Below, one piece after another: positions 1 to 8,749 of a DNA stretch of 64,000 nucleotides; the first letter of the stretch is position 1; each line of letters starts with the position of its first letter. The translations under genes and the position numbers were made by a program. The notes beneath the pieces were generated by a model. The model was not told the origin of the DNA. It saw only the letters and a program-made list of their open reading frames with translations, and ran no database searches. Source of the DNA: Streptomyces sp. AC555_RSS877 (lineage in GTDB: Bacteria; Actinomycetota; Actinomycetes; Streptomycetales; Streptomycetaceae); the NCBI RefSeq assembly GCF_019049245.1, contig NZ_JAGMUK010000003.1, forward strand, positions 81,119-145,118, written 5' to 3'.

Positions 1-10
1 GATCGCTGAT

Positions 11-1084
11 ATGCGCTTCCCCCGCCGTCATCCGCTGCTCGTGCCGGTGTTGCTGTGTGCCTTGGCCGTGCTCGCGGCCGGCCCGACGGGCATCTCCGGT
101 GCCGCCGACGAGGGCGAGGACACGCACAGCTCCGCCGACGCCGGGATCAGCGCGCAGGTGGTCCGGCTGTACGAGGACGCGGCCGTGGCGACGCAGCAGT
201 ACGAGGCGGCTCGGCAGGAGGCCGAGGTGCAGCGGGCGCAGGCCCGGCGCTTGGAGGCGCTGCTGGACCGGGAGCGGCAGGGGATCGCCGTCCTGCACGA
301 GGACCTGGGTCGGATCGCGCGCGCCCAGTACCGCACCGGCGGGGGTCTTCCGATCACGGCGCAGATGATCCTGGCGGACGATCCCGATGACCTGATGCGC
401 GGTCAGCGGGCCGTCTGGCAGGCGGATCTCGCCCTCAACAACGCGATCGACAAGAGCAGCCGGGCCGAGGCTCGGCTCGCCGCGGACGAGGCGAAGGCCG
501 CGGCGGCCTGGCGGCAGCTGGACCGGCGGAACATCGAGCTCGCCGATCTGAAGAAGGACATCGAGACGAAGCTCGAACAGGCACGGTGGCAGTTGCAGGG
601 CCAGGCCGATGCCTCCGTCGCAGCCGGTTCGTGCCGGGGCGCCGTCCGACTGGACCAGCCGCACACGGGTGTCACGAGCACATGGGTGGCGCCGGTGGAG
701 ACGTACGAGCTGTCCGCGGCGTTCGGCAGCGGCGGTGCGCGGTGGGCGAACCGGCACACCGGGCAGGACTTCGCGGTGCCGATCGGCACGCCGGTGCGGG
801 CGGTGGGCGCGGGGCGGGTGGTGAAGGTGTCGTGCGGGGGCCCGTTCGGCATCGAGGTCGTGGTCCAGCACGCGGACGGCTACTTCACGCAGTACGCCCA
901 CCTCGCCGCCGTCGCCGTCGACCAGGGCGAGCGCGTGGCTGCCGGGCAGTGGGTCGGGCAGTCGGGCACGAGCGGCAATTCCACCGGCCCGCACCTGCAC
1001 TTCGAGGTGCGGGTCACCCCGGAGGCGGGTTCGGCGGTGGACCCGGGGCCATGGCTGTCGTCACGTGGAGTGAGCCTCGGTTAG
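11..1084 (+). CDS. Secreted M23 (LytM-type) peptidase with coiled coil
   Basis: The 357-aa product begins with a basic-hydrophobic signal peptide (about residues 1-30). A charged Ala/Gln/Glu/Arg-rich stretch (about 45-205) should form a coiled coil, as in NlpC/EnvC-type exported proteins. The C-terminal domain (about 220-350) is M23/LytM: zinc ligands are expected at H249 and D253 (HTGQD) and H330 (HLH), with H297 in YAHL. The family hydrolyses peptide cross-links of peptidoglycan outside the membrane. The complete metal-ligand set suggests an active enzyme rather than an activator-only LytM protein. It is convergent with the HAD gene on the right, 29 bp away. The window edge hides its promoter. 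Confidence 0.9.
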   Translation: MRFPRRHPLLVPVLLCALAVLAAGPTGISGAADEGEDTHSSADAGISAQVVRLYEDAAVATQQYEAARQEAEVQRAQARRLEALLDRERQGIAVLHEDLGRIARAQYRTGGGLPITAQMILADDPDDLMRGQRAVWQADLALNNAIDKSSRAEARLAADEAKAAAAWRQLDRRNIELADLKKDIETKLEQARWQLQGQADASVAAGSCRGAVRLDQPHTGVTSTWVAPVETYELSAAFGSGGARWANRHTGQDFAVPIGTPVRAVGAGRVVKVSCGGPFGIEVVVQHADGYFTQYAHLAAVAVDQGERVAAGQWVGQSGTSGNSTGPHLHFEVRVTPEAGSAVDPGPWLSSRGVSLG

Positions 1085-1113
1085 CCGTGGACCTCCGCCC
1101 GCTCGAGCGGATC

Positions 1114-2004
1114 TCAGCGGTCCCGCTCCATCAGCAGCCGCTCGATCACGACGGCCACCCCGTCCTCGTTGTTGGCGACGGTCTGCCCCGACGCCGCCGC
1201 GAGCACGTCCGGGTGCGCGTTGCCCATCGCGTACGACCGTCCGGCCCACGTCAGCATCTCGACGTCGTTGGGCATGTCCCCGAAGGCGACGACCTGCTCG
1301 TGCGAGATGCCGCGCTCGGCACAGCACAGGGCGAGTGTGCTGGCCTTGGAGACACCGGGACCGCTGATCTCCAGCAGGGCGCTGGGACTGGAGCGGGTGA
1401 CGTTGGCCCGGTCGCCGATCGCGAGGCGGGCGAGCGTGAGGAAGGCGTCCGGGTCGATCTCGGGGTGAAAAGCGAGGATCTTCAGGACCGGCTCGCCGGC
1501 TCCTGGGGCATCCGGCGCCAGCAGGTCCTCGGCCGGCGCGAGCGTGTCCGGGATCTCCATGTGCAGCTTCGGATAGTCCGGCTCCTGGTAGAAGCCGTAC
1601 GTCTGCTCGACCGCGTACACCGTGCCCGGGGCCACGTCACGCAGCAGCCCTACGGCGTCCAGGGCGTTGTCCCGTGCCAGCTCGCGGACCTTCACGAACC
1701 GGTGGGCGCCGGGGCCGCCGTGCAGGTCGACCACCGCGGCGCCGTTGCCGCAGATCGCCAGGCCGTGGCCGTGGACGTGGTCGCTGACGACGTCCATCCA
1801 GCGCGCGGGGCGGCCGGTGACGAAGAAGACCTCGATGCCCGCCTCCTCGGCGGCGGCGAGGGCCGCGACCGTGCGCGGGGACACCGACTTGTCGTCACGC
1901 AGCAGGGTGCCGTCGAGGTCGGTGGCGATCAGCCGGGTCGGGAGGGCGGCGGCCGGGGTCTCGGGCTGTCGAGTCGCTGAGGTCACCCGGCCATTCTCCC
2001 GCAT
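1114..2004 (-). CDS. HAD-superfamily (Cof-type) hydrolase
   Basis: A 296-aa protein when started at ATG 2004; a GTG at 1986 is also possible. HAD motif I is [11 protein letters not shown] near residue 25, with nucleophile and general-acid aspartates. Motif III Lys lies in SKAST and motif IV is [11 protein letters not shown]. The large cap between motifs II and III is typical of Cof/YidA-type phosphatases, which dephosphorylate sugar phosphates or small phosphorylated metabolites in the cytoplasm. The substrate cannot be told from sequence. A second protein of the same family lies beside serS (11083-11898), so the window carries two paralogues. Confidence 0.88.
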   Translation of the reverse strand: MRENGRVTSATRQPETPAAALPTRLIATDLDGTLLRDDKSVSPRTVAALAAAEEAGIEVFFVTGRPARWMDVVSDHVHGHGLAICGNGAAVVDLHGGPGAHRFVKVRELARDNALDAVGLLRDVAPGTVYAVEQTYGFYQEPDYPKLHMEIPDTLAPAEDLLAPDAPGAGEPVLKILAFHPEIDPDAFLTLARLAIGDRANVTRSSPSALLEISGPGVSKASTLALCCAERGISHEQVVAFGDMPNDVEMLTWAGRSYAMGNAHPDVLAAASGQTVANNEDGVAVVIERLLMERDR

Positions 2005-2075
2005 ATGCGTGCACGCCCGTGCGGCGGTCCGCACGGATGAGGATCCGACGAGGCACAGACGGCTGGTCTTCCAGG

Positions 2076-2987
2076 TCAGCGCAGCTGTCCCGGCGCCTCC
2101 ATGGCGATCTGCTCGAAGACCTTTTCGTCCGACTCGAAGTCCGAGCCGGGGATGGGCCAGTGGATCACGATCTCGGTGAAGCCCAGCTCTTGGTGCCGGC
2201 CCGCGAAGTCCACGAACGCGTCCAGGGACTTCAGCGGCCGGCCACGGTCCGGGGTGAAGCCGGTGAGCAGGATCTTGTCGAGCGAGCCGAGGTCACGGCC
2301 GATCGCGGCGCACGCGTCGGCCAGCTTCTCGGCCTGTCCGCGAATGGCTTGAACCGACTGTTCGGGAGTGCCGTTCTCGTACAGCTTGGGGTCGCCGGTG
2401 GTCACCCACGCCTGTCCGTAGCGTGCGGCGAGCTTCAGCCCGCGCGGTCCGGTGGCGGCCACCGCGAAGGGCAGCCGGGGGCGCTGTACGCAGCCGGGGA
2501 TGTTGCGGGCCTCGTGCGCCGAGTAGTAGTCGCCCTCGTACGAGACTCCGCTGGGGCCGTCCTCGCTCAGCAGCCGGTCCAGCAGCTGCACGAACTCGGC
2601 GTACCGGTCGGCACGCTCGCGCGGGGTCCACGGCTCCTGCCCGAGCGCGGTGGCGTCGAAGCCGGTGCCGCCCGCACCGATACCCAGCGTCACTCGCCCG
2701 CCGGAGATGTCGTCGAGGGAGATCAGCTCCTTGGCGAGGGTCACCGGGTGCCGGAAGTTCGGCGAGGTCACCAGCGTGCCCAGGCGTAGATCCTCGGTGA
2801 CGGCCGCGGCGGCGGTCAGCGTCGGCACGGCCCCGAACCACGGTCCGTCCCGGAAGCTCCGCCAGGACAGGTGGTCGTACGTGTACCCGGTGTGGAAGCC
2901 GAGCTGCTCGGCGCGTGTCCATGCCGAACGGCTGCCTTCGTGCCAGCGGCGGTACGGGAGGATCACGGTGCTCAGACGCAGACTCAT
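2076..2987 (-). CDS. LLM-class F420-dependent oxidoreductase
   Basis: The 303-aa luciferase-like monooxygenase-fold protein begins [15 protein letters not shown]; the in-frame upstream extension passes through the parS palindrome and is unlikely to be translated. Family features include the [15 protein letters not shown] segment, the [19 protein letters not shown] strand typical of the F420-binding LLM group, and the GAGG-containing loop after the region that reads [12 protein letters not shown]. Such enzymes use reduced F420 or FMN on varied substrates, and none is identifiable here. It is a single gene with about 70 bp to the HAD gene downstream. Confidence 0.85.
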   Translation of the reverse strand: MSLRLSTVILPYRRWHEGSRSAWTRAEQLGFHTGYTYDHLSWRSFRDGPWFGAVPTLTAAAAVTEDLRLGTLVTSPNFRHPVTLAKELISLDDISGGRVTLGIGAGGTGFDATALGQEPWTPRERADRYAEFVQLLDRLLSEDGPSGVSYEGDYYSAHEARNIPGCVQRPRLPFAVAATGPRGLKLAARYGQAWVTTGDPKLYENGTPEQSVQAIRGQAEKLADACAAIGRDLGSLDKILLTGFTPDRGRPLKSLDAFVDFAGRHQELGFTEIVIHWPIPGSDFESDEKVFEQIAMEAPGQLR

Positions 2988-3013
2988 GGGTGCGAGCGTA
3001 TGCGGACGAACGT

Positions 3014-3027
3014 GTTTCACGTGAAAC
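3014..3027. other. parS centromere-like site
   Basis: A perfect 14-bp palindrome GTTTCACGTGAAAC, matching the core of the ParB-binding parS consensus known from Bacillus and Streptomyces. It lies between the LLM oxidoreductase start and kptA. In Streptomyces these sites cluster around the replication origin, so this places the window in the origin-proximal arm. The identification rests on the exact palindrome only. Confidence 0.85.
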
Positions 3028-3137
3028 CGTCACCGACGGTCATCGCGCGCGGCCTCTCAGTCATGGGCCGAGCCTCTGGGCCGAGCCTCAGCCATGCGCA
3101 GAGCCTCAGTCATGGGCTGACGTGGATCACGGCATCG

Positions 3138-3668
3138 TCAAGGGCGCTCCGGAAGCCGCAGATACCGTGGCGGGACCGCCTTCGTCAGCCACACCCCGTT
3201 CGCGCTGACGTGGAAGACATGGCCATCGCGGTGCATGGCGCCCGCGTCCACGGACAGCACGACGGGACGGCCGCGGCGGGCGCCGACGCGGGTCGCGGTC
3301 TCCCGGTCGGGCGAGAGGTGGACGTCGTGCCGGTTCATGGGCCGCAGGCCCTCGGTACGGATCGCATCCAGGGAGCGGGCCACGGTTCCGTGGTAGAGGT
3401 GCGCCGGCGGGGTGGCCGGCGGCAGTCCGAGGTCCACGTCGACACTGTGGCCCTGGCTGGCGCGGATCCGGCTGCCGTCGACCGCGAAGCGCCGCTTGTC
3501 GTTGGCGGCGACCACGTGGTCGAGTTCCTCGCGAGTGAACCGGAAGCCGTGCGCGGCGGCGGCCGCGATCAGGGTGTCGATCTCCACCCAGCCGGCGTCG
3601 TCGAGGATCAGTCCGATCCGCTCCGGCTGATGGCGCAGGTGCTTCGACAGATACTTGGACACCTTCAC
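3138..3668 (-). CDS. kptA: RNA 2'-phosphotransferase, Tpt1/KptA family
   Basis: The 176-aa protein is started at GTG 3668 (VKVSKYLSKHLRHQPERIGL), which matches the usual KptA N-terminus; the open frame upstream is not conserved-looking. Family signatures are SKHLRHQPE, the LYHGT segment with its conserved His, and RHDVHLSPD. Tpt1/KptA transfers an internal RNA 2'-phosphate to NAD+, forming ADP-ribose 1'',2''-cyclic phosphate. Its bacterial role is unclear, since bacteria lack the fungal-type tRNA splicing that makes the substrate. A TTATCCACA and a TGTGGACAA DnaA box lie 95-130 bp upstream. Confidence 0.9.
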   Translation of the reverse strand: MKVSKYLSKHLRHQPERIGLILDDAGWVEIDTLIAAAAAHGFRFTREELDHVVAANDKRRFAVDGSRIRASQGHSVDVDLGLPPATPPAHLYHGTVARSLDAIRTEGLRPMNRHDVHLSPDRETATRVGARRGRPVVLSVDAGAMHRDGHVFHVSANGVWLTKAVPPRYLRLPERP

Positions 3669-4498
3669 GGTGCGTCTTTCATCCACCTCGCCAGGGTGCC
3701 GCGAGAGACGTGAATCACGCGAATGATTTTGCTCCGGATGTTTGATCCACAACCAAGTCCGGTTATCCACAGGGGAGTTGGCGATTCTGTGGACAACCAC
3801 CTTGCACCTCCGGGTGTTTCACCAAGATCCTCTGCTGCGCCATGACTTGCGGCGAGTCGGTCCAAGGACCGGGCGCGCAGCTCCCGTTCGGCGGACGGCG
3901 CGATGAACTCGGCTGCGTTCTCCGCTCCGACCAGCCTCTCCACAGCCCGCATTGTCTCCACGGGGATCACCACGTCACGCGTCCGCGCGGGTGACGTCGG
4001 GACGTCACCCGTACCCAGGTGCTCCAGAAGATGCTGGACCGCCAACGAAGGCGTTGAGGACCCGAGTTCGGCGTCCACAGTCTGCTGGGCGAGCGGTCGC
4101 AGCCGTCTACGAGACAGGCCGCTTCTGCAGCGTCCGCGTCCGTCGGACGGTGCGGGCCCTCCAGGTACCGGGCGAAGACATGCTCGGTCGTGAACTCCAG
4201 GAAACGGGCGGCGATGTGCTCGACCCGGCACTTCAACTCCCGCAGGAGGCCAGAGATCGCGGACAGCGGCACCCCCACCGCATGCAACTCGGCGGCCACC
4301 GGGAGCTCTTGGACGTTGGCGCAGTCGCGGCGCTCGGGGCGGGGGGAGCAGCCCGCTGTCCTGGTAGGCACGGATGGTGCGGACCGTGGCGCCGCTGAGG
4401 TGCGCCAGGTCCTCGATCCGGTAGGCGGGGGCGGAAGTCTCGGCCTGGTGCGCGGACTTCTCGGCTCGGCGGCTGGAACCCCTGGAGCCGTCCGTCAC
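3665..4498 (-). pseudogene. Frameshifted MerR-family regulator remnant
   Basis: The N-terminal MerR winged-helix signature (YRIEDLAHLSGATVRTIRAY, then GLLPPP) is in one frame. The continuation ERRDCANVQELPVAAELHAVG and the helical effector-side part (VEHIAARFLEFTTEHVFARY) is in a second frame. The text then returns to the first frame at RPLAQQTVDAELG. The shifts are near 4345 (a run of C) and near 4105. The first-frame stop at 3665 overlaps the kptA start, but the last stretch looks like noncoding read-through. Sequencing error cannot be excluded, but two independent shifts argue for decay. The left boundary is uncertain. Confidence 0.7.
3763..3796. promoter_or_regulatory. DnaA-box pair upstream of kptA
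   Basis: TTATCCACA lies at 3763-3771 and the opposite-strand TGTGGACAA (TTGTCCACA, the streptomycete consensus) at 3788-3796, 16 bp apart and inverted. Two exact boxes this close in GC-rich DNA are unlikely by chance. They could titrate DnaA or control kptA; neither is shown by the sequence. Confidence 0.6.
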
Positions 4499-4758
4499 GA
4501 GGCGGTCCTCGTGGCCGGTGAACTCCTCGGGTACTCCACCGCACGGCTCAACGGCCCCTCCCGCGACGGGCGGTACGACCGCCAAAAGCAGCGAAGTATC
4601 GCCGCGCCCAGCTCCCGCCACGCAGGCGGCCCGCGAGCCGCGGGGCGTGGCGTATCAGGTGGGCTGTGCCCCCAGGGGGCGCGGTCGGCTCGCCGGGGGC
4701 CGGTGCAGTGGCGTGCGCGACCAGTCGAACGCGACCGTGCGGGGGCCGGTCCGTGCGC

Positions 4759-6519
4759 TCACAGGCGTGGCTCCAGTCGTGCGATCGCCCGCAGCGCCCT
4801 GGGCATGAATCGGGACAGGAGGTGGGCGCCGCGCGCCTCGGGCGTCACCGGGACCACCGCCGCGTTCCGCACCACCGCCCGCAGGATCGCGTCGGCGACC
4901 TTCTCCGGTGGGTAGTTCCGCAGGGCGTACAGGCGGGCGGTCCGCTTCTGGCGCCGTTTCTCCTCGGCGGCGTCGACGCCGGCGAAGTGCGCGGTCGAGG
5001 CGATGTTCGTGTTGACGAATCCGGGGCAGACCGCGGTCACGCCGATGCCCCGGCCGGCCAGCTCCGCGCGCAGGCACTGGCTCAGCATCAGCACGGCCGC
5101 CTTGGAGGTGCCGTAGGCGGGCAGGGCCTTGGAGGGCTGGTACGCCGCCGCCGACGCGGTGTTCACGATGTGGCCGCCCTGTCCGCGGTCGGCCATCTGC
5201 TTGCCGAAGACGCGGCAGCCGTGGATCACACCCCACAGGTTGACGTCGAGGACCTGCTTCCAGTCCGCCGGAGTGGTGTCGAAGAAGGAGCCGGACAGGC
5301 CGATGCCGGCGTTGTTCACCAGGACGTCCACCACGCCGTACTCGGCGGCGACCTTCTCGGCGAGCTTCTCCATGGCCTGCTCGTCGGAGACGTCGACCGT
5401 CTCCGCCCAGGCCTCGGGCGCACCGACCAGCCGGGACAGTTCGGCCGTGCGCACGGCGGCCTCGGCGTCCCGGTCGACGGCCACCACCCGCGCCCCGGCC
5501 TCGGCGAACGCGAACGCCGTGGCCCGCCCGATGCCACTGCCGGCACCGGTGACCAGCACGAGCCGGCCGCCGAAGCGGTCGGCATACTTCCCCGTGGCCT
5601 TCACCGCATCCGGCTTTCCGCCCTCCACCGACGTCACGAACTCCGAGATCCAGACCGCCAGTTGGTCGGGCCGGGAGCGGGGGACCCAGTGCCGGGCGGA
5701 GATCGTGCGCCGGGTCAGCCGCGGAGCCCACAGCTCCAGCTCGTCGTAGAGCTTCTCCGAGAGGAAGGCGTCACCCAGGGGCGTGATGAGCTGCACGGGC
5801 GCGTGCGCGTACGCGTCCGTACGAGGACGGCGCAGCCGGGACCGTACGTTGTCCCGGTACAGCCAGGTGCCGTGTGCCGCGTCCGTCGGCAGTGACGAGG
5901 TCGGGTAGCCGCCGCCCGGGACCTTCTCGAGGCGCTCCAGGATCCTCGGCCAGTGTCTGCCGAGGGGGCCGCGCCAGGCCAGCTCGGACAGCACGGGCGT
6001 CTGCAGCAGGTAGACGTACCAGGACTTGGCGCCCTGGCCGAGCAGTTGGCCGATACGGCGTGGGGTGGGGCGTTTGACGCGCTTGTGGATCCAGTGGCCG
6101 AGGTGGTCGAGGGACGGTCCGGACATGGACGTGAAGGAGGCGATCCGGCCCTCGGTGCGCTGGACCGTGGTGAACTCCCAGGCCTGCACCGAGCCCCAGT
6201 CGTGCCCCACCAGGTGCACGGACTTCTCCGGGCTGACCGCGTCGGCGACGGCCAGGAAGTCGTCCGTCAGCTTCTCCAGCGTGAACCCGCCGCGCAACGG
6301 CTGTGGTGCGGTGGAGCGGCCATGGCCGCGTACGTCGTACAACACCACGTGGAAGCGCTCGGCCAGCCGGGACGCGACCGCCGACCACACCTCCTTGCTG
6401 TCCGGATAGCCGTGCACCAGGACGACCGTCGGCCCGGAGGGGTCCCCGAGTTCGGCGACGCACAGCTCGACCCCGCCGGTCCGCACCCAGCGCTCCCGCG
6501 CACCCGTCGGCAACGTCAC
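4759..6519 (-). CDS. Alpha/beta hydrolase-SDR fusion protein
   Basis: GTG 6519 follows GGAGG by a few bases and gives 586 aa. The N-terminal half (about 1-285) is an alpha/beta hydrolase of the epoxide-hydrolase-like group: HGYPDSKEVW oxyanion region, nucleophile-elbow GHDWGS with Asp, and a late ARHW with the likely catalytic His. The C-terminal half (about 295-560) is a short-chain dehydrogenase: TGAGSGIGRA cofactor loop, NNAG, and the catalytic SAAAYQPS..YGTSK. The same fusion is seen in actinobacteria, where it is annotated as an SDR family oxidoreductase. The two activities presumably act successively on one hydrophobic substrate, but this is inference. Its start overlaps a 30-codon upstream ORF. 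Confidence 0.88.
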   Translation of the reverse strand: MTLPTGARERWVRTGGVELCVAELGDPSGPTVVLVHGYPDSKEVWSAVASRLAERFHVVLYDVRGHGRSTAPQPLRGGFTLEKLTDDFLAVADAVSPEKSVHLVGHDWGSVQAWEFTTVQRTEGRIASFTSMSGPSLDHLGHWIHKRVKRPTPRRIGQLLGQGAKSWYVYLLQTPVLSELAWRGPLGRHWPRILERLEKVPGGGYPTSSLPTDAAHGTWLYRDNVRSRLRRPRTDAYAHAPVQLITPLGDAFLSEKLYDELELWAPRLTRRTISARHWVPRSRPDQLAVWISEFVTSVEGGKPDAVKATGKYADRFGGRLVLVTGAGSGIGRATAFAFAEAGARVVAVDRDAEAAVRTAELSRLVGAPEAWAETVDVSDEQAMEKLAEKVAAEYGVVDVLVNNAGIGLSGSFFDTTPADWKQVLDVNLWGVIHGCRVFGKQMADRGQGGHIVNTASAAAYQPSKALPAYGTSKAAVLMLSQCLRAELAGRGIGVTAVCPGFVNTNIASTAHFAGVDAAEEKRRQKRTARLYALRNYPPEKVADAILRAVVRNAAVVPVTPEARGAHLLSRFMPRALRAIARLEPRL

Positions 6520-6608
6520 TTGTCCTCCGCCCAGCGCCGCACGTGCGGCAGATCGTCGTCCAGCCAGAAGGCGCACTGCCCGGGGTCCCGGGAGTTGCCG
6601 GTTGGCAC
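6516..6608 (-). CDS. Short GC3-rich ORF overlapping the hydrolase-SDR start
   Basis: GTG 6608 opens a 30-codon frame ending WAEDK, whose stop TGA overlaps the GTG of the downstream fusion gene (4-bp overlap). Almost every third base is G or C, as in real coding DNA here. No long conserved frame extends upstream, so this may be a short leader-type ORF for translational coupling or the C-terminal stub of a lost gene. No family is recognised. Confidence 0.4.
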   Translation of the reverse strand: MPTGNSRDPGQCAFWLDDDLPHVRRWAEDK

Positions 6609-6870
6609 AGTCCTGGCGGACCATGAGCCGGTCCACGTCCTCGTCGACCGCGGTACGTGCTCGTCACGTGACACTGGCGAATGTGGCAGTCGTTAGAGAT
6701 TGCGTCAATAGGAGGGCGCCGGGCTGTGGACGACTCCGCGGATGTGGACAGCCGGCGATACGTTGTTCGACCTGAGGGGGACCCTTAGGGACCCGTACGC
6801 CTGGAGTCTGATACCAAGACGACCCTGCGGAGTGACGACCGGCGTGGTCCAGGTCACTACCGTCATAGCC

Positions 6871-7842
6871 GTGACTGTGATCGCGACCGAAAGCCTGAGC
6901 AAGCGGTTCCCCCGGGTGACCGCGCTTGACCGGCTCTCCGTGGACGTCGGGCCCGGTGTGACCGGACTCGTCGGAGCCAATGGAGCCGGCAAGTCCACAC
7001 TGATCAAGATCCTTCTGGGTCTTTCCCCCGCCACCGAGGGCCGCGCCGAAGTGCTCGGACTCGATGTCGCCACCAAGGGAGCCGCCATCCGCGAGCGGGT
7101 CGGCTACATGCCGGAGCACGACTGCCTGCCGCCCGACGTCTCGGCCACCGAGTTCGTCGTGCACATGGCGCGCATGTCCGGCCTGCCGCCCACCGCCGCC
7201 CGCGAACGCACCGCGGACACGCTGCGGCACGTCGGGCTGTACGAGGAGCGCTACCGCCCCATCGGCGGCTACTCCACCGGCATGAAGCAGCGCGTGAAAC
7301 TCGCGCAAGCCCTCGTCCACGACCCGCAACTGGTCCTCCTGGACGAGCCGACCAACGGCCTCGACCCGGTCGGCCGCGACGAGATGCTCGGCCTGATCCG
7401 CCGCATCTACACCGACTTCGGCATCTCCGTCCTGGTCACCTCCCACCTCCTCGGCGAGCTGGAGCGCACCTGCGACCACGTGGTCGTCGTCGACGGCGGC
7501 AAACTCCTGCGATCCAGCTCCACCACCGACTTCACCCAGATCACGACCACCCTCGCGATCGAGGTCACCGACACCGACGAGCACCCGGACGGCACCCGCG
7601 CGGTGCGCGACGCTCTCCACGCGCGCGGGATGGACATCCTCGACAGCGGCGCGGGCCTGCCGGGCGCCGGCCACGTGCTGCTGCTCACCGCGCAGGGCGA
7701 GGAGACGTACGACCTGGTGCGGGACGTGGTCGCCGACCTCGGCCTCGGCCTGGTGCGCATGGAACAGCGCCGGCATCACATCTCCGAGGTCTTCACCCAC
7801 GAGGACGAGCAGCGGAAGGAGGCCGTCGGTCATGGCGGTTGA
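6871..7842 (+). CDS. ABC transporter ATP-binding protein (first unit)
   Basis: Started at GTG 6871 (VTVIATESLSKRF) the product is 323 aa; no clear Shine-Dalgarno precedes it, so it may be leaderless or start at GTG 6877. Walker A GANGAGKST is at about 35-43, the signature is YSTGMKQR, and Walker B is LVLLDEPTNGLDP with the H-loop in TSHLL. The extra C-terminal part of about 100 aa resembles that of bacitracin/Nod-type exporters (CcmA group). It overlaps the permease gene by 11 bp, so the pair is co-translated. The pattern ATPase-permease-ATPase-permease over 6871-10386 suggests one operon; the substrate is unknown. Confidence 0.9.
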   Translation: MTVIATESLSKRFPRVTALDRLSVDVGPGVTGLVGANGAGKSTLIKILLGLSPATEGRAEVLGLDVATKGAAIRERVGYMPEHDCLPPDVSATEFVVHMARMSGLPPTAARERTADTLRHVGLYEERYRPIGGYSTGMKQRVKLAQALVHDPQLVLLDEPTNGLDPVGRDEMLGLIRRIYTDFGISVLVTSHLLGELERTCDHVVVVDGGKLLRSSSTTDFTQITTTLAIEVTDTDEHPDGTRAVRDALHARGMDILDSGAGLPGAGHVLLLTAQGEETYDLVRDVVADLGLGLVRMEQRRHHISEVFTHEDEQRKEAVGHGG

Positions 7843-8749
7843 ACAGCCCATGCGGACACCGGCGGCACCGTCCGGTGACCAGACCCGCATCCACAACATC
7901 GGCTACCGCAGCTACGACGGCCCGCGCCTGGGCCGCTCCTACGCCACCCGTTCCCTGTACTCGCAGTCCCTGCGCGGCTCCTACGGCCTCGGCCGCTCGG
8001 TCAAGTCCAAGGTGCTGCCGATGCTGCTGTTCGTGGTGATGTGCGTGCCCGCGGCCATCATGGTCGCCGTCGCGGTCGCCACCAAGGCGAAGGACCTGCC
8101 GCTCGACTACACGCGCTACGCGATCGTCATGCAGGCCGTCATCAGCCTGTACGTCGCCTCGCAGGCACCCCAGTCCGTCTCGCGCGACCTGCGCTTCAAG
8201 ACCGTACCGCTGTACTTCTCGCGGCCCATCGAGACCGCCGACTACGTCCGCGCGAAGTTCGCGGCCCTGGCATCGGCGCTGTTCATCCTCACCGCCGCCC
8301 CGCTGCTGGTGCTCTACGTGGGCGCTCTGCTGGCCAAGCTCGACTTCACCGACCAGACCAAGGGATTCGCACAGGGGCTGGTCTCCGTGGCACTGCTCTC
8401 GCTGCTCTTCGCCGGCCTAGGCCTCGTCATCGCGTCGGTCACCCCGCGCCGCGGCTTCGGCATCGCCGCCGTGATCGCCGTCCTGACCATCTCCTACGGC
8501 GCCGTCTCCACGCTGCAGGCCATCGCCGAAGCGCAGAGCAGCACCGGGTCCATCGCCTGGATCGGTCTGTTCTCGCCCATCACGCTCATCGACGGAGTGC
8601 AGTCCGCGTTCCTGGGCGCGAGCTCGGCGTTCCCCGGAGGGGTCGGCCCGACGAACGGGGAGGGCGTGGTCTACGTCCTCGTCACCCTCGGCCTGATCGC
8701 CGCCTGCTACGGCCTCATGATGCGCCGCTACCGAAAGGTCGGACTGTGA
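7832..8749 (+). CDS. ABC transporter permease (first unit)
   Basis: The 305-aa integral membrane protein has a soluble N-terminus (about 1-60) containing HNIGYRSYDGPRLGR, followed by about six hydrophobic segments (for example PMLLFVVMCVPAAIMVAV and the last near YVLVTLGLIAACYGLMM). The architecture is that of ABC-2-type permeases with the R-x-Y-R-S-Y-D/E-G N-terminal motif found with CcmA-like ATPases. It presumably assembles with the upstream ATPase. Its stop TGA overlaps the GTG start of the next ATPase (4 bp). Confidence 0.88.
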   Translation: MAVEQPMRTPAAPSGDQTRIHNIGYRSYDGPRLGRSYATRSLYSQSLRGSYGLGRSVKSKVLPMLLFVVMCVPAAIMVAVAVATKAKDLPLDYTRYAIVMQAVISLYVASQAPQSVSRDLRFKTVPLYFSRPIETADYVRAKFAALASALFILTAAPLLVLYVGALLAKLDFTDQTKGFAQGLVSVALLSLLFAGLGLVIASVTPRRGFGIAAVIAVLTISYGAVSTLQAIAEAQSSTGSIAWIGLFSPITLIDGVQSAFLGASSAFPGGVGPTNGEGVVYVLVTLGLIAACYGLMMRRYRKVGL

